A model generated the notes under the pieces. That model did no database searches. It saw only the letters and a program-made list of their open reading frames with translations, and had not been told where the DNA came from. Both the position numbers and the translations under genes were made by a program. This document shows, in pieces, positions 19,712 through 30,804 of a DNA stretch of 64,000 nucleotides (its first letter is position 1; every line of letters starts with the position of its first letter). Source of the stretch: Brenneria rubrifaciens (GTDB taxonomy: Bacteria; Pseudomonadota; Gammaproteobacteria; Enterobacterales; Enterobacteriaceae); NCBI RefSeq assembly GCF_005484945.1, contig NZ_CP034035.1, positions 1,426,001-1,490,000 of the forward strand, in the 5' to 3' direction.

Positions 19712-20905
19712 ATGGGGTTTTCTCAAGCGGTCAGTGGATTAAACGCTGCATCTAATAACCTGGATGTTATCGGTAATAACATTGCCAACTCAGCAACGGT
19801 TGGGTTTAAGTCTGGAACCGTATCCTTTGCTGATATGTTCGCGGGTTCCAAAGTCGGTATGGGCACCCAGGTGGCCGCCGTAATGCAGGATTTCAGTAAC
19901 GGTACGGTTACCAGCAGTTCGCGCGATCTGGATATCGCCATCAGCGGCGGCGGTTTTTTCCGCGTTCAGGATACCAACGGTTCTGTCTATTACAGTCGTA
20001 ACGGCCAGTTCACGCTTGATGGTTCCCGTAATATCGTCAATATGCAGGGTATGCAACTGACGGGCTATCCGGCTACCGGCACGCCGCCGACCATCCAGCA
20101 GGGGGCTGACCCTGTCGCGCTGAGCATCCCAGAAGATGCTATGGCGGCACAGGCGACCACGGTGGCTTCCATTACCGCCAACCTGAACTCTTCGGATGAG
20201 GTAAAAACCTGGGATGAAGCTGACCCGGCGGAAACCTCAAACTACAAAGGGTCTATCACCACCTATGACAGCCTGGGCAACGCCCATGATTTCGCGCTTT
20301 ATTTTGTTAAGACAAATAATAATCAGTGGAGCGCGTACGCTAAGGACACCAGCGATAGCACTTCTGATTTCCAAAAGATTGATCTTGTGTTTTCCAGTAA
20401 TGGCGCATTGACAACCCCTGGGCCCTTTACGCTTGAAATGAACTCGCTGAATGGTTCTGCGGCCAGTACCTTTACTCTGGATTTTACCGGCAGCGTGCAA
20501 CAAAACAGCGACAGCAGCACCAAATCCCCGACTCAGAACGGCTATGCGCCCGGTGAATTGACCGGCTATAGCATCAATGATGACGGCACCGTCGTCGGCA
20601 CCTACTCCAACCAGAAGCAACAGGTGCTGGGGCAGATTGTATTAGCCAGCTTCGCTAACCCTGAAGGCATGTCGCCTGAGGGCGATAATGTCTGGTCCGC
20701 GACCGATAACTCAGGACAGGCGGTAGTGAATCTGGCCGGTACAGGCAACCTGGGTAAGCTGATTGGTCAGGCGACGGAAAGTTCCAACGTCGACATGAGT
20801 AAAGAGCTGGTCAATATGATTGTGGCCCAGCGCAACTATCAGGCTAACTCGCAGACCATCAAAACGCAGGACGCCATTCTGCAAACGCTGGTCAGCCTGC
20901 GTTAA
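19712..20905 (+). CDS. flgE: Hook protein FlgE
   Basis: Structural subunit of the hook. It is 397 aa. The N-terminal motif is LDVIGNNIANSATVGFKSG and the C-terminal helix is SKELVNMIVAQRNYQANSQT. The middle (about 145-290) is more variable, as is normal. A 78-bp gap follows flgD with [11 protein letters not shown]. Confidence 0.97.
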   Translation: MGFSQAVSGLNAASNNLDVIGNNIANSATVGFKSGTVSFADMFAGSKVGMGTQVAAVMQDFSNGTVTSSSRDLDIAISGGGFFRVQDTNGSVYYSRNGQFTLDGSRNIVNMQGMQLTGYPATGTPPTIQQGADPVALSIPEDAMAAQATTVASITANLNSSDEVKTWDEADPAETSNYKGSITTYDSLGNAHDFALYFVKTNNNQWSAYAKDTSDSTSDFQKIDLVFSSNGALTTPGPFTLEMNSLNGSAASTFTLDFTGSVQQNSDSSTKSPTQNGYAPGELTGYSINDDGTVVGTYSNQKQQVLGQIVLASFANPEGMSPEGDNVWSATDNSGQAVVNLAGTGNLGKLIGQATESSNVDMSKELVNMIVAQRNYQANSQTIKTQDAILQTLVSLR

Positions 20906-20926
20906 TTATCTTAACGGGGATATTGC

Positions 20927-21682
20927 ATGGATCATGCTATTTATACCGCGATGGGCGCGGCAAGTCAGACGCTGGAGCAGCAGGCCGTTACCGCCAGCAA
21001 CCTGGCGAATGCTTCGACGCCGGGATTTCGTGCTCAGTTAACCGCGTTACGAGCCGTGCCGGTAAATGGGCAGTCGCTGTCTACCCGCACGTTGGTCGTG
21101 GCCTCGACGCCTGGCGCGGATATGACGCAGGGTGTTATGGATTACACCGGACGTGCGATGGATGTTGCCTTATCGAAAGATGGCTGGCTGGCTGTCCAGG
21201 CGGCAGATGGCAGTGAGGCTTATACCCGTAACGGTAATCTTGAGATCAACGCAGACGGTCAGTTGATGATCCAGGGGCGTTTGGTGCAAGGGGATGGCGG
21301 GCCTATTGATATTCCGCCCCAAGCTCAGGTCACGATTGCGGCGGACGGGACGATTTCCGCGCTGAACGCGGGGGACCCACCCAATACCATCGCGCAGTTA
21401 GGCCGTTTGAAACTGGTGCAGGCAACTGGTCAGGAGGTGACGCGATCCGATGATGGCTTATTCCGCCTGACTGCCGCGGCGCAACAACAGCGCGGCAATG
21501 TATTGCCTAACGATCCTACCGTGCGCGTGATGCCGGGCGTGTTGGAAGGCAGCAATGTGAATCCGGTTGACACCATGGTGGATATGATCGCCAACGCCCG
21601 ACGTTTTGAAATGCAGATGAAAGTGATCAGTAGCGTCGATGAGAATGCCCAACGTGCTAATCAGATATTAGCAATGAGTTAA
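20927..21682 (+). CDS. flgF: Rod protein FlgF
   Basis: Proximal rod subunit. It is 251 aa, starting [20 protein letters not shown]. The rod motif is [15 protein letters not shown] and the C-terminus includes [19 protein letters not shown]. It lies 21 bp after flgE. Confidence 0.96.
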   Translation: MDHAIYTAMGAASQTLEQQAVTASNLANASTPGFRAQLTALRAVPVNGQSLSTRTLVVASTPGADMTQGVMDYTGRAMDVALSKDGWLAVQAADGSEAYTRNGNLEINADGQLMIQGRLVQGDGGPIDIPPQAQVTIAADGTISALNAGDPPNTIAQLGRLKLVQATGQEVTRSDDGLFRLTAAAQQQRGNVLPNDPTVRVMPGVLEGSNVNPVDTMVDMIANARRFEMQMKVISSVDENAQRANQILAMS

Positions 21683-21710
21683 GCGCGAATGCGCGTACAG
21701 GAGTGACGAG

Positions 21711-22493
21711 ATGATCCGTTCTTTGTGGATTGCCAAAACCGGTTTGAATGCCCAGCAAACCAATATGGATGTTATTTCCAATAACCTGGCGAACGTCAGT
21801 ACCAATGGTTTTAAGCGTCAGCGTGCGGTGTTTGAGGATTTGATGTACCAGACTGTTCGTCAGCCCGGCGCTCAGTCATCAGAACAGACCATGTTGCCTT
21901 CAGGGTTACAACTGGGGACGGGGGTTCGCCCGGTATCAACTGAACGCATTCATACTCAGGGGACCTTCTCTGAAACGGGAAACTCCAAAGATGTTGCGAT
22001 CAAGGGTCAGGGTTTTTTCCAGGTTCAATTACCAGATGGCACAACCGCCTATACCCGTGACGGAGCCTTTCAGTTGGATGGCAACGGACAGTTGGTCACC
22101 TCCAGTGGTTTTTTGGTGCAGCCTGCGATAACGATTCCCGCCAACGCGACTGAAATGACCATCGGCCGTGACGGTATTGTCAGTGTCACACAGCAGGGGC
22201 AGACAGCGACGACTCAGGTGGGTCAATTAACGCTGACGACCTTCATCAATGACAGCGGGCTGGAAAGCATCGGTGAGAATTTATATCTGGAAACGGCAAG
22301 TTCCGGGGCGCCGAATGAAAGCAACCCCGGTCTGAACGGCGCGGGTTTGCTGTACCAGAAGTATGTGGAAACCTCGAACGTTAATGTCGCCGAAGAGCTG
22401 GTTTCAATGATTCAGACTCAACGCGCCTATGAAATTAACAGCAAAGCGATCTCTTCATCCGACCAGATGCTGCAAAAATTGACTCAGCTGTAA
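21711..22493 (+). CDS. flgG: Distal rod protein FlgG
   Basis: Distal rod subunit. It is 260 aa, identical in length to E. coli FlgG. The N-terminus is [20 protein letters not shown] and the C-terminus contains [20 protein letters not shown]. Confidence 0.97.
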   Translation: MIRSLWIAKTGLNAQQTNMDVISNNLANVSTNGFKRQRAVFEDLMYQTVRQPGAQSSEQTMLPSGLQLGTGVRPVSTERIHTQGTFSETGNSKDVAIKGQGFFQVQLPDGTTAYTRDGAFQLDGNGQLVTSSGFLVQPAITIPANATEMTIGRDGIVSVTQQGQTATTQVGQLTLTTFINDSGLESIGENLYLETASSGAPNESNPGLNGAGLLYQKYVETSNVNVAEELVSMIQTQRAYEINSKAISSSDQMLQKLTQL

Positions 22494-22605
22494 TCAATCA
22501 TGATTAAGGAAAACGGCAGGGCATATTAAACGTAACTTAGGTATGGTGCTGTCGTTGCTCCTGAATATACTGAAATATCTTCAATTTAAGGCGATATCCG
22601 TAGTG

Positions 22606-23325
22606 ATGATGAATGCAAAGTCGGTTGTTACCCACCCACTCCGCCGACCTCGTCTGTTGGTATTGATCGCGATGTTAACAATCAACGGCTGCGCCTATAT
22701 TCCACATGATAAAGTTGTGACAGGTTCGACAACGGCGCAACCGGCTTCGCCGTCGCTGGCTGGTCCGAATGGCTCTATTTTTCAGACTGCTCAGCCTATG
22801 AACTACGGTTATCAACCTATGTTCGAGGATCGCCGTCCGCGTAACGTGGGGGATACCTTGACGATAGTGCTACAGGAAAATGTGAGCGCCAGCAAAAGCT
22901 CTTCAGCGAATGCCAGCCGCGATGGTTCATCAACGTTTGGTTTCGGTAGCACACCTCGTTATCTGAATGGGTTATTCGGTAATGACCGGGCAACGCTTGA
23001 TGCGACGGGCACCAACGAATTTACCGGTCAGGGCGGCGCTAATGCGAATAATACCTTCAGCGGTACGATCACCGTGACGGTTAGTCAGGTACTGGCGAAC
23101 GGCAATTTGCACGTTGTTGGAGAAAAACAGATCGCCATTAATCAGGGGACGGAGTTTATCCGCTTCTCTGGCGTCGTGAATCCGAGAACGATCAGTGGAA
23201 GCAACTCGGTTCCTTCAACCCAGGTTGCTGATGCCCGCATTGAATATGTCGGTAACGGCTATATCAACGAGGCGCAAAACATGGGCTGGTTACAACGGTT
23301 CTTCCTTAATCTTTCTCCGTTCTAA
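22606..23325 (+). CDS. flgH: L-ring lipoprotein FlgH
   Basis: Outer-membrane ring subunit. From ATG 22606 it is 239 aa with a lipoprotein signal ending LTINGC (Cys29 lipidated) and the conserved [20 protein letters not shown]. The frame is open 21 codons further up to 22543, but that would place a long tract before the signal peptide, so 22606 (or GTG 22603, 11 nt after AAGG) is preferred. Confidence 0.92.
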   Translation: MMNAKSVVTHPLRRPRLLVLIAMLTINGCAYIPHDKVVTGSTTAQPASPSLAGPNGSIFQTAQPMNYGYQPMFEDRRPRNVGDTLTIVLQENVSASKSSSANASRDGSSTFGFGSTPRYLNGLFGNDRATLDATGTNEFTGQGGANANNTFSGTITVTVSQVLANGNLHVVGEKQIAINQGTEFIRFSGVVNPRTISGSNSVPSTQVADARIEYVGNGYINEAQNMGWLQRFFLNLSPF

Positions 23326-23341
23326 GTTAAAGAGGCGTACG

Positions 23342-24451
23342 ATGCGGATTACTTCATTTTTCACCGTACTGTTTGCTCTGTTGGCATTAACGTGTACTAC
23401 GGCGTTTGCCGAACGGATTCGCGATCTGGTGAGCGTCCAGGGCGTGCGCGATAACGCATTGATTGGTTATGGACTGGTTGTCGGGCTTGATGGGTCAGGC
23501 GATCAGACGATGCAGACCCCTTTTACCACTCAAAGCCTGAATAACATGCTTTCCCAATTGGGTATCACCGTTCCCACCGGCACCAATATGCAGCTCAAAA
23601 ATGTTGCCGCGGTGATGGTGACGGCGAAACTTCCTCCGTTTGCCCGCGCCGGGCAAAATATTGACGTTGTGGTCTCTTCTATGGGGAATGCCAAGAGCTT
23701 GCGCGGCGGTACGCTGCTCATGACGCCATTGAAAGGCGTCGATAATCAGGTGTACGCGCTGGCTCAGGGGAACGTTTTGGTTGGCGGTGCCGGGGCTGCC
23801 GCCGGCGGCAGCAGCGTTCAGGTTAACCAGCTTGCCGGCGGGCGCATCAGTAACGGTGCGATTATAGAACGTGAGCTGCCGAGCACGTTCGGCAGTTCGA
23901 ATACAATCATGCTGCAACTGAACGAAGATGATTTTACCATGGCGCAGCGTATCAGCGATGCGATCAACCGTTCAGGTCGTAGCGGCAGTGCCACGCCATT
24001 AGATTCACGCACCGTTCAGGTGCTGGTCCCGCATGGCAACAGCTCGCAGGTTCGCTTCCTGGCGGATATTCAAAATATTGAAATTAATGTCGGCATGCAG
24101 GATGCCAAAGTGATTATCAATTCCCGTACCGGGTCGGTCGTCATGAATCGTGATGTCACCCTGGATAGCTGTGCGGTGGCGCAGGGCAATCTGTCAGTGA
24201 CGATTAACCAGCAGGCTAACGTTAACCAGCCTGATACGCCTTTTGGGGGTGGACAAACCGTCGTTACGCCACAGACCGAGATTGCGGTTCAGCAAAGCGG
24301 CGGGGCGCTTCAGCGCGTTAACGGCAGTGCGAATCTGAACAACGTGGTGCGTACGCTGAACGCCTTAGGGGCCACGCCCATGGAGTTGATGTCTATCCTA
24401 CAGGCAATGCAAAGCGCGGGCTGCCTGCGCGCCAAGTTGGAAATTATCTGA
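23342..24451 (+). CDS. flgI: P-ring protein FlgI
   Basis: Periplasmic ring subunit assembled with FlgA help. It is 369 aa. The signal peptide is cut after TTAFA, before [13 protein letters not shown]. The body is very close to E. coli FlgI and ends [13 protein letters not shown] 23342 follows AGAGGCG. An upstream extension of the frame lies inside flgH and is not used. The stop overlaps the flgJ start by one base. Confidence 0.96.
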   Translation: MRITSFFTVLFALLALTCTTAFAERIRDLVSVQGVRDNALIGYGLVVGLDGSGDQTMQTPFTTQSLNNMLSQLGITVPTGTNMQLKNVAAVMVTAKLPPFARAGQNIDVVVSSMGNAKSLRGGTLLMTPLKGVDNQVYALAQGNVLVGGAGAAAGGSSVQVNQLAGGRISNGAIIERELPSTFGSSNTIMLQLNEDDFTMAQRISDAINRSGRSGSATPLDSRTVQVLVPHGNSSQVRFLADIQNIEINVGMQDAKVIINSRTGSVVMNRDVTLDSCAVAQGNLSVTINQQANVNQPDTPFGGGQTVVTPQTEIAVQQSGGALQRVNGSANLNNVVRTLNALGATPMELMSILQAMQSAGCLRAKLEII

Positions 24452-25398
24452 TGAACGATGTCCAGATGCAGAGCAGTGCCGCTTATGACGCTAACTCGTT
24501 GAACGCACTGAAAAGGGAAGTGTCAGGCAAGCCTCAGAGTAAAGAGGGAATTCGGGCGGTAGCTCAACAGATGGAAGGCATATTTGTCCAGATGATGATG
24601 AAAAGCATGCGTGCTGCTTTACCGCAGGATGGCATGTTAAGCAATGAGCAAACGCGTCTGTACACATCAATGTATGACCAGCAACTCGCTCAGGAAGTGT
24701 CCGGAAAAGGGCTAGGGCTGGCGGATGTCATGGTTAGGCAATTGTCTGGCGGGAGAGTGGCGTCAGCCGAACCTAAAGCGCCAGTTCCATTGATGTTTGA
24801 CCGTGTCGTGGTGCAAAACATGCCGGCGGCGGCAGTGGAGCAAATTGTCCGCCGCGCCGTGCCGAAGTTACCCGCCGAAGGTTCTGCTTTACCGTTATCC
24901 AGTGACAATTTCGTTGCCCGTCTTTCAATCCCCGCGCAGATGGCAAGTCAGCAAAGCGGTATTCCGCATCATCTCATCATTGCGCAGGCTGCGCTGGAGT
25001 CGGGTTGGGGAAAGCGTGAAATTCCCACCGAAGACGGTCGCCCAAGTCACAACCTTTTCGGCATCAAAGCTGGCAGCAGTTGGGATGGTCCGGTGACCGA
25101 GATAACCACGACAGAATACGAACAGGGCGTGGCGAAAAAGGTTAAGGCAAGCTTCCGGGTTTACGGCTCCTATGATGAGGCTATCAGCGATTATGTGAAA
25201 CTGCTGACGAAAAATCCCCGCTATTCCAATGTGGCGAATGCCGGCACCGCTGAGCAAGCCGCTCACGCCTTGCAGAGCGCGGGTTATGCCACCGATCCCC
25301 AGTACGCTAAAAAATTGGTCAGCATGATACAGCAGATGAAAGTCTCAAGTGAGAATGCAGTAAAAGCCTATACCCGTGATTTAAGCCAGTTATTTTGA
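24451..25398 (+). CDS. flgJ: Rod cap and muramidase FlgJ
   Basis: Bifunctional protein. The N-terminal half caps rod assembly (QMEGIFVQMMMKSMRAALP). The C-terminal glucosaminidase-type domain (about 150-315) opens peptidoglycan, with catalytic Glu in AALESGWGKRE and YSNVANAG near the end. It is 315 aa. Confidence 0.96.
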   Translation: MNDVQMQSSAAYDANSLNALKREVSGKPQSKEGIRAVAQQMEGIFVQMMMKSMRAALPQDGMLSNEQTRLYTSMYDQQLAQEVSGKGLGLADVMVRQLSGGRVASAEPKAPVPLMFDRVVVQNMPAAAVEQIVRRAVPKLPAEGSALPLSSDNFVARLSIPAQMASQQSGIPHHLIIAQAALESGWGKREIPTEDGRPSHNLFGIKAGSSWDGPVTEITTTEYEQGVAKKVKASFRVYGSYDEAISDYVKLLTKNPRYSNVANAGTAEQAAHALQSAGYATDPQYAKKLVSMIQQMKVSSENAVKAYTRDLSQLF

Positions 25399-25406
25399 TT
25401 TTTCTT

Positions 25407-25433
25407 TCAAGGTTTACGGTTTCTGGTCGATAA
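25407..25433 (+). promoter_or_regulatory. FliA (sigma28) promoter of flgKL
   Basis: TCAA (25407-25410), exactly 15 nt, then GTCGATAA (25426-25433). It differs from TAAA-N15-GCCGATAA at one base in each element. It lies about 95 bp before flgK, where a class III promoter for the filament-junction genes is known in enterics. Confidence 0.75.
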
Positions 25434-25528
25434 CTTATCCAGGCTAAGCAAGTACTTTTCTTTCTTGCGGCAAACTGATTAATAAGCGCATGGCATTTGT
25501 CTAAAGCCTGTGTACAAGGAACTTCCAC

Positions 25529-27223
25529 ATGTCCAATTTGATTAATACTGCGATGAGCGGCCTTAATGGCGCGCAGGTGGCACTGAGTACAGTTGGTAAC
25601 AACATCAGCAATCAGGCTGTGGCGGGGTACAGCCGGCAGAATGCGCTGCTTTCACAGGCGGTGAGCACCAGCACTTCAGCGGGTTATATTGGTAATGGCG
25701 TAAATGTTGTCGGCATTAATCGCGAATATAATGAATTCATTTCGACGCAATTACGTGCTGCACAAACGAAGAGCAGTTCAGTAACCACAAGTTACGAACA
25801 ACTGAGCAAGATTGATAATCTCCTGGCGGATAACGCCACAAGTCTGTCCTCAACCTTGCAGGATTTCTTCACTAACTTACAAAGCTTGTCCAGTAATGCA
25901 GATGATTCATCTACACGGCAGACGGTGCTGGGAAAAGCGGAAGGCCTGGTTAATCAGTTTCAGGTAACGGATAAATATCTGAAGGACACCGCAGAGGGAT
26001 TGAATACGCAAATCCAGAGCACGGTTCAGCAGATCAATACCTATTCCAGTCAGATCGCCGAGCTTAATGATCAGATTACCCGTCTGACGGGGGCGAATCA
26101 GGGCGCGTTACCGAACGATCTTCTCGATCAGCGCGATCAGTTGGTTAATGAATTGAACAAGCTGGTTGGCGTTGATGTCACCGTTCAGGATGGGAATGTT
26201 TATAACGTCTCGCTGAAGAACGGCCTCAATCTGGTGCAGGGAACCCGTACCAACGAACTGACCGCATCTGGCTCCAGCAGCGATCCTTCCCGTATTACCG
26301 TGGGGTACATGGACAAGATCGCCGGTGCCACGGAAGTCAAGGAAAGCTCAATTACTGGCGGCTCTCTGAGCGCATTGCTCTCTTTCCGCACCGATACGCT
26401 GGACGATGTCAGCAACCAACTGGGCCAGATGGCTTTAGCCTTTGCCGATGCATTTAATACTCAGCATAAAGAAGGGTTCGATCTTAACGGAGAGAAAGGA
26501 GAAGATTTCTTCACGGTTGGTTCCCCTTCGGTGCTGAAAGGGTCTAAGAACAAGGGCAGTGCGGAGCTGACGGCCAGTTACACAGCGACGAGTGAAGTTA
26601 AGGCTTCAAATTATACACTCAAATATGATGGGACCGATTGGCAGGTTACTCGCTTATCTGACAACGCAAAATTCACCGCGACGGTTGATTCATCCGATTC
26701 GAGCCTGAATTTTGATGGCCTGAAGCTGACCGTCTCGGGAACGCCGTCAGCGAACGATACCTTTACGCTGAAGCCAGTCGCGGACGTTATCACGGGGATG
26801 GGCGTTGCGATTACTGATTCCAGTAAGATCGCCGCAGCTTCCGCCAAGCTTGATGAAAACGGCGATCCGCAGCTAGACAGTAACGGGAACCCTGTGTCCG
26901 GCGGCGTGAGTGACAATACCAACGCTCAGGCGCTGCTTAATTTGCAGAGTAAAAAGGTCGTTGAAGGTAAATCCACCATTACTGATGCCTATGCCAGCCT
27001 AATAAGCAACGTAGGTAATCAGACCAAAACGATGGAAATAAACAGTACGTCGCAAGGAAACGTGGTTACTCAGCTTACAGAAGAACAACAGTCGGTATCC
27101 GGGGTAAATCTGGATGAAGAATATGGCGAATTGATGCGTTACCAGCAGTATTACCAGGCAAATGCCTCCGTCATTCAAACTGCGTCGGTCATATTTGATG
27201 CCCTGTTATCAATTCGTGGTTAA
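25529..27223 (+). CDS. flgK: Hook-filament junction protein FlgK (HAP1)
   Basis: First hook-associated protein. It is 564 aa. The N-terminus is MSNLINTAMSGLNGAQVALS with VGNNISNQAVAGYSRQ. The C-terminus contains EEYGELMRYQQYYQANASVI. The variable middle (about 330-460) is slightly longer than in E. coli. Confidence 0.96.
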   Translation: MSNLINTAMSGLNGAQVALSTVGNNISNQAVAGYSRQNALLSQAVSTSTSAGYIGNGVNVVGINREYNEFISTQLRAAQTKSSSVTTSYEQLSKIDNLLADNATSLSSTLQDFFTNLQSLSSNADDSSTRQTVLGKAEGLVNQFQVTDKYLKDTAEGLNTQIQSTVQQINTYSSQIAELNDQITRLTGANQGALPNDLLDQRDQLVNELNKLVGVDVTVQDGNVYNVSLKNGLNLVQGTRTNELTASGSSSDPSRITVGYMDKIAGATEVKESSITGGSLSALLSFRTDTLDDVSNQLGQMALAFADAFNTQHKEGFDLNGEKGEDFFTVGSPSVLKGSKNKGSAELTASYTATSEVKASNYTLKYDGTDWQVTRLSDNAKFTATVDSSDSSLNFDGLKLTVSGTPSANDTFTLKPVADVITGMGVAITDSSKIAAASAKLDENGDPQLDSNGNPVSGGVSDNTNAQALLNLQSKKVVEGKSTITDAYASLISNVGNQTKTMEINSTSQGNVVTQLTEEQQSVSGVNLDEEYGELMRYQQYYQANASVIQTASVIFDALLSIRG

Positions 27224-27253
27224 TCCCACCGTTTAGAAAGAGGAATTTATGCC

Positions 27254-28210
27254 ATGCGTCTGAGTACTAGCATGATTTATCAGCAGAATATGCAAGGTAT
27301 TTTAAACGGGCAATCAAACTGGCAAAAAACTGGAGAGCAACTTTCTTCAGGAAAACGCGTTGTTAACCCGTCGGATGATCCGATCGCCGCCACGCAAGTC
27401 GTCATATTGGGTCAGGCGCAGTCTGAAAATAGCCAATACACACTGGCGCGTACTTTTGCCAAGCAAAGTATGTCACTGGAAGAGTCGATACTGTCCAAAG
27501 TAGCTGACTCCGTTATATCGGCCAGTACCCAGGTTATCAGCGGCGGCGGCGTCAAGAGTGACGACGATCGTCAGTCGGTAGCGACAGAATTGCGCGGCAT
27601 AAAAGCGCAACTGTTGAATATGGCCAATAGTACCGATGGTAATGGCAACTATATCTTTGCAGGCTATGACACAAGTGAAGCGCCATTCGTCGAGGGCACG
27701 GAGGGTGTGGAATATGTCGGCGGAAATCAGCCGATTAAACAACGGGTCGATTCCTCTCGGACAATGACGGTAAGTCACACGGGTACAGTAGTATTTAATG
27801 GCAATACAGGGGATGCCCAAAAAGAGCCGGATGGCAGTATTCAGTCAGATTTATTCGAGTCGCTGGATATTGCGATAAAAGCGCTTGAGACACCGCTGTC
27901 TGGCGCCGATGAGGCGACTAAGGCTGATGTTACTGCGGCAATGGATAGAGCAAGCCGCGGTTTGACGAATTCCTTGAACAACGTTTCTTCTGTTCGGGCT
28001 GAACTGGGCGTACAGCTCAATGAAATTGATAATCTGGATTCAATTGGCGCGGATCGCGAAGTGGCGAATTCACAAGCGCTGAGCCAATTACAGGATACGG
28101 ATTGGTATGAAGCTATTTCGACGTATTCTATGCAGCAGGCTTCACTGGACGCGGCGTATACCACGTTTCAGAATATGCAAAGCATGTCCCTGTTCCAACT
28201 CAATAAATAG
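27254..28210 (+). CDS. flgL: Hook-filament junction protein FlgL (HAP3)
   Basis: Second junction protein, at the base of the filament. It is 318 aa. It is flagellin-like at the N-terminus (MRLSTSMIYQQNMQGILNGQ, SSGKRVVNPSDDP) with a long C-terminal helix. It lies 30 bp after flgK and is followed by tandem stem-loops. Confidence 0.96.
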   Translation: MRLSTSMIYQQNMQGILNGQSNWQKTGEQLSSGKRVVNPSDDPIAATQVVILGQAQSENSQYTLARTFAKQSMSLEESILSKVADSVISASTQVISGGGVKSDDDRQSVATELRGIKAQLLNMANSTDGNGNYIFAGYDTSEAPFVEGTEGVEYVGGNQPIKQRVDSSRTMTVSHTGTVVFNGNTGDAQKEPDGSIQSDLFESLDIAIKALETPLSGADEATKADVTAAMDRASRGLTNSLNNVSSVRAELGVQLNEIDNLDSIGADREVANSQALSQLQDTDWYEAISTYSMQQASLDAAYTTFQNMQSMSLFQLNK

Positions 28211-28255
28211 CAACTAATGACAATGCCTGGTTTTTCCAAATCAGGCTATAGGTTT

Positions 28256-28333
28256 GAATACGCTTAAACCGGGCGTATTCTTTTGGCGTGTCACCTGTTT
28301 TCATTATGTTAATAAGGTGACATGCCGTTTTTT
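28256..28333 (+). terminator. Tandem terminator hairpins after flgL
   Basis: First hairpin: GAATACGC (28256-28263) with GCGTATTC (28273-28280), followed by TTTT. Second: GGCGTGTCACCT (28285-28296) with AGGTGACATGCC (28315-28326), 12 pairs with one G-U, followed by GTTTTTTAT. The pair closes the flgB-L operon before the convergent fliR. Confidence 0.85.
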
Positions 28334-28470
28334 ATCTGCTCATTTATTTCCCGTTCTATCTATACCTGTCATTAATAGCAGCACGACTGTTTTCTATCAG
28401 AGCTTTTAGCCCTACACGTTTAAAAATAATAAATAACGCCGCCGCTGTGCTTGTCTTGTAAATATGGCTT

Positions 28471-29256
28471 TCAGGCCCCAGGCAATTGGGTCACGATATC
28501 CGCCAGTAGATCAAAAAACTCGCCGAATAAGCGCTCGGCAAAGGGGGCAAGTAAAGGAATTAAAAAGCCGACAGTCATAATACCGATGCTCAAGGTCACC
28601 GGGAAACCAACGACAAAAATGGATAGCTGAGGGGCGACGCGATTCAGTAGTCCTAATGACAGGTTAATGATCAACAATATTGTGATGATAGGTAAAGCCA
28701 GCATGAGACCGTTGAGGAAAATTAATCCACCGGCGCGAGCAAGTGCCAGAAATGCATGACTATTAATCGGATTGCTGCTGACAGGTAAAGTATAAAAGCT
28801 ATCGGCCACCAGGGATATCAGCCAGAGATGCCCATCAAAACTGAGAAACAGCAATATTGCCAGAATGTTGAGAAACCGCGACAATACCTGCATGTTGGGG
28901 CCGCCGGTAGGATCAAAAAAAGTGGCAAACGCCAGCCCCATTTGTAGCCCGATAAACTCCCCCGCCATACGGATGGCTGCAAAAGCCAACTGCATCGAGA
29001 AGCCTAATGCAACACCAATCAAGATCTGTTGAATCAAAATCCAGATACCGGCAGCGGAAAAAATAGGCGTCGCGTTTAGCGGCAAATAGGGCGCGATAAG
29101 CAGGGTGACAAGCAGGGCCAATCCTATTTTTACCCGGTTACCGATCGCACGTTCGCTAAAGACCGGTGCTGTGCTGATCAGGGCAAGAATTCTGACAAAA
29201 GGCCAGAAAAACTGATTGACCCAGTTAACGATTTCGGCACTGTTGAACGTCAGCAT
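28471..29256 (-). CDS. fliR: Flagellar export gate protein FliR
   Basis: Polytopic inner-membrane component of the FliPQR gate. It is 261 aa, identical in length to E. coli FliR, with about six hydrophobic helices. It starts 2 nt after the fliQ stop and is the last gene of the fliLMNOPQR unit. Confidence 0.96.
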   Translation of the reverse strand: MLTFNSAEIVNWVNQFFWPFVRILALISTAPVFSERAIGNRVKIGLALLVTLLIAPYLPLNATPIFSAAGIWILIQQILIGVALGFSMQLAFAAIRMAGEFIGLQMGLAFATFFDPTGGPNMQVLSRFLNILAILLFLSFDGHLWLISLVADSFYTLPVSSNPINSHAFLALARAGGLIFLNGLMLALPIITILLIINLSLGLLNRVAPQLSIFVVGFPVTLSIGIMTVGFLIPLLAPFAERLFGEFFDLLADIVTQLPGA

Positions 29257-29258
29257 CG

Positions 29259-29528
29259 TTAACCAATGATATGCGGCAGTTGACCAAACAGCGTGCGCAT
29301 ATAATCCAGCATGAGGTTTAACATCCAGGGGCCGGCAATAACCAGGGTAAAAAACACCGTCAAAATTTTAGGAATGAATGACAGCGTCATTTCGTTTACC
29401 TGGGTCGCGGCCTGTAACAAGCTGATAATTAATCCACTTAACAGAGCGGCCAGTAACGGAGGCGCAGCCAGCGCCAATGCAATCTTCATTGCTTCGTAGC
29501 CAAGCGCCATGACGGATTCAGGCGTCAT
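29259..29528 (-). CDS. fliQ: Flagellar export gate protein FliQ
   Basis: Small two-helix gate subunit of 89 aa, starting [20 protein letters not shown], with the conserved [15 protein letters not shown] segment. An 80-bp spacer separates it from fliP, longer than in E. coli. Confidence 0.96.
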   Translation of the reverse strand: MTPESVMALGYEAMKIALALAAPPLLAALLSGLIISLLQAATQVNEMTLSFIPKILTVFFTLVIAGPWMLNLMLDYMRTLFGQLPHIIG

Positions 29529-29608
29529 ATCGGTGTTCCTCTGTGAAGCTCAATGAATACGGCTGAAAAATAAACTAAAATAGCGTTCAAATACTCAACC
29601 GGTCGTGG

Positions 29609-30385
29609 CTAGCTGTAAAAACTTTGCGCCAGCGAACCGAGTAGTAATTGCCAGCCATCAACCAAGACAAATAGCATGAGTTTGAATGGTAACGATATGG
29701 TGGCAGGAGGAACCATCATCATCCCTAATGCCATCAAAACGCTGGCAACAACCAGATCAATGATCAGAAATGGAATAAAAACGGTAAAGCCGATTTGAAA
29801 GGCGGTTTTCAATTCACTGGTCACAAAAGCGGGTAACAGGACACGCATTGGAACAGCCTCCGGGCCTTGTATTTCGGGTATTTCGGCGAGCCGGGTAAAT
29901 AACGCCAGGTCAGTTTCCCGCGTCTGCCGCAGCATAAATTCACGTAATGGTTCCGCCCCGCGCTCAATGGCCACTTCCATACTGATTTGGTCTTGACTGA
30001 ATGGCAGATAGGCTTCTTCATACACGCGGTTTAATACCGGTGACATGACAAAAAAGGTCAGGAAAAGCGTTAATCCCAGCAGTACCTGATTTGGCGGCGC
30101 GGTGGGTGTGCCAAGCGCATTACGTAATAAACTGAGCACGATGATGATACGGGTAAAGCTGGTCATCATCAGTAAAGCGGCCGGGATAAACGTAAGGGCA
30201 GTCAGAAAAACCAGTGTCTGAACCGGTAATGTCCAACTTTGTCCGCCGTTTGCCAGCGGCTGGGTCACGATCCCGGGTAACTGCGCCGATACAGACGGGG
30301 CCAGTAACAATAAGCAGGCAGCAAAGAGATAACGCAGGGAGCGAAAGCATGTAGAGCTAAGCAATAGGTTAGACAAGAGACTCAT
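29609..30385 (-). CDS. fliP: Flagellar export gate protein FliP
   Basis: Core gate subunit. It is 258 aa. An N-terminal signal peptide is cut near SVSA/QLPG, followed by a membrane region with [19 protein letters not shown] and the C-terminal [17 protein letters not shown]. It overlaps the fliO stop by 4 nt. Confidence 0.96.
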   Translation of the reverse strand: MSLLSNLLLSSTCFRSLRYLFAACLLLLAPSVSAQLPGIVTQPLANGGQSWTLPVQTLVFLTALTFIPAALLMMTSFTRIIIVLSLLRNALGTPTAPPNQVLLGLTLFLTFFVMSPVLNRVYEEAYLPFSQDQISMEVAIERGAEPLREFMLRQTRETDLALFTRLAEIPEIQGPEAVPMRVLLPAFVTSELKTAFQIGFTVFIPFLIIDLVVASVLMALGMMMVPPATISLPFKLMLFVLVDGWQLLLGSLAQSFYS

Positions 30386-30804
30386 TCCGATTTTTCCGGA
30401 CGCTTTAAGACTTTTTTTAACAGTTGATTAAAGTTGGCTGATTTGATTTCAGCGGTCGATGAACTGTCGCTAGTCGGCTGTGCAGGAAGCGTATGGAGAG
30501 CGGTAACTTGCTGTGCCGTTACGCCCAGAACAAGCCAGGTGTTATCAACTTCTACAATAACCACACGCTCACGTTGCCCCACGGGACAACTGGAGACAAC
30601 GTTCAACAGCTTATTTTGTTTTGCCTGGGGTGCGAAACCGAGTTTTCGTACCAGCCAGGCAATAAACAGAATAAATAACAAAATACCGCCCAGCACGCTG
30701 CTTACCTGGGTCAATAGCATGCTGCCGGTAAGCGGCGGGTCAGTCACCACGGTTGACGCCTGACCCGTTGCCGGCGTAGAGGAAGAGGCGGTAGTCGTTG
30801 GCAT
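30382..30804 (-). CDS. fliO: Flagellar export apparatus protein FliO
   Basis: Membrane scaffold that aids FliP assembly. It is 140 aa. One membrane helix (about 30-52: [19 protein letters not shown]) is followed by a cytoplasmic tail. The Ser/Thr-rich N-terminus is poorly conserved, as expected. It overlaps fliN by one base. Confidence 0.9.
   Translation of the reverse strand: MPTTTASSSTPATGQASTVVTDPPLTGSMLLTQVSSVLGGILLFILFIAWLVRKLGFAPQAKQNKLLNVVSSCPVGQRERVVIVEVDNTWLVLGVTAQQVTALHTLPAQPTSDSSSTAEIKSANFNQLLKKVLKRPEKSE

Noticed and set aside
22543..22605. N-terminal extension of FlgH
   Set aside because: It would bury the lipoprotein signal peptide; the start at 22606 fits the family.
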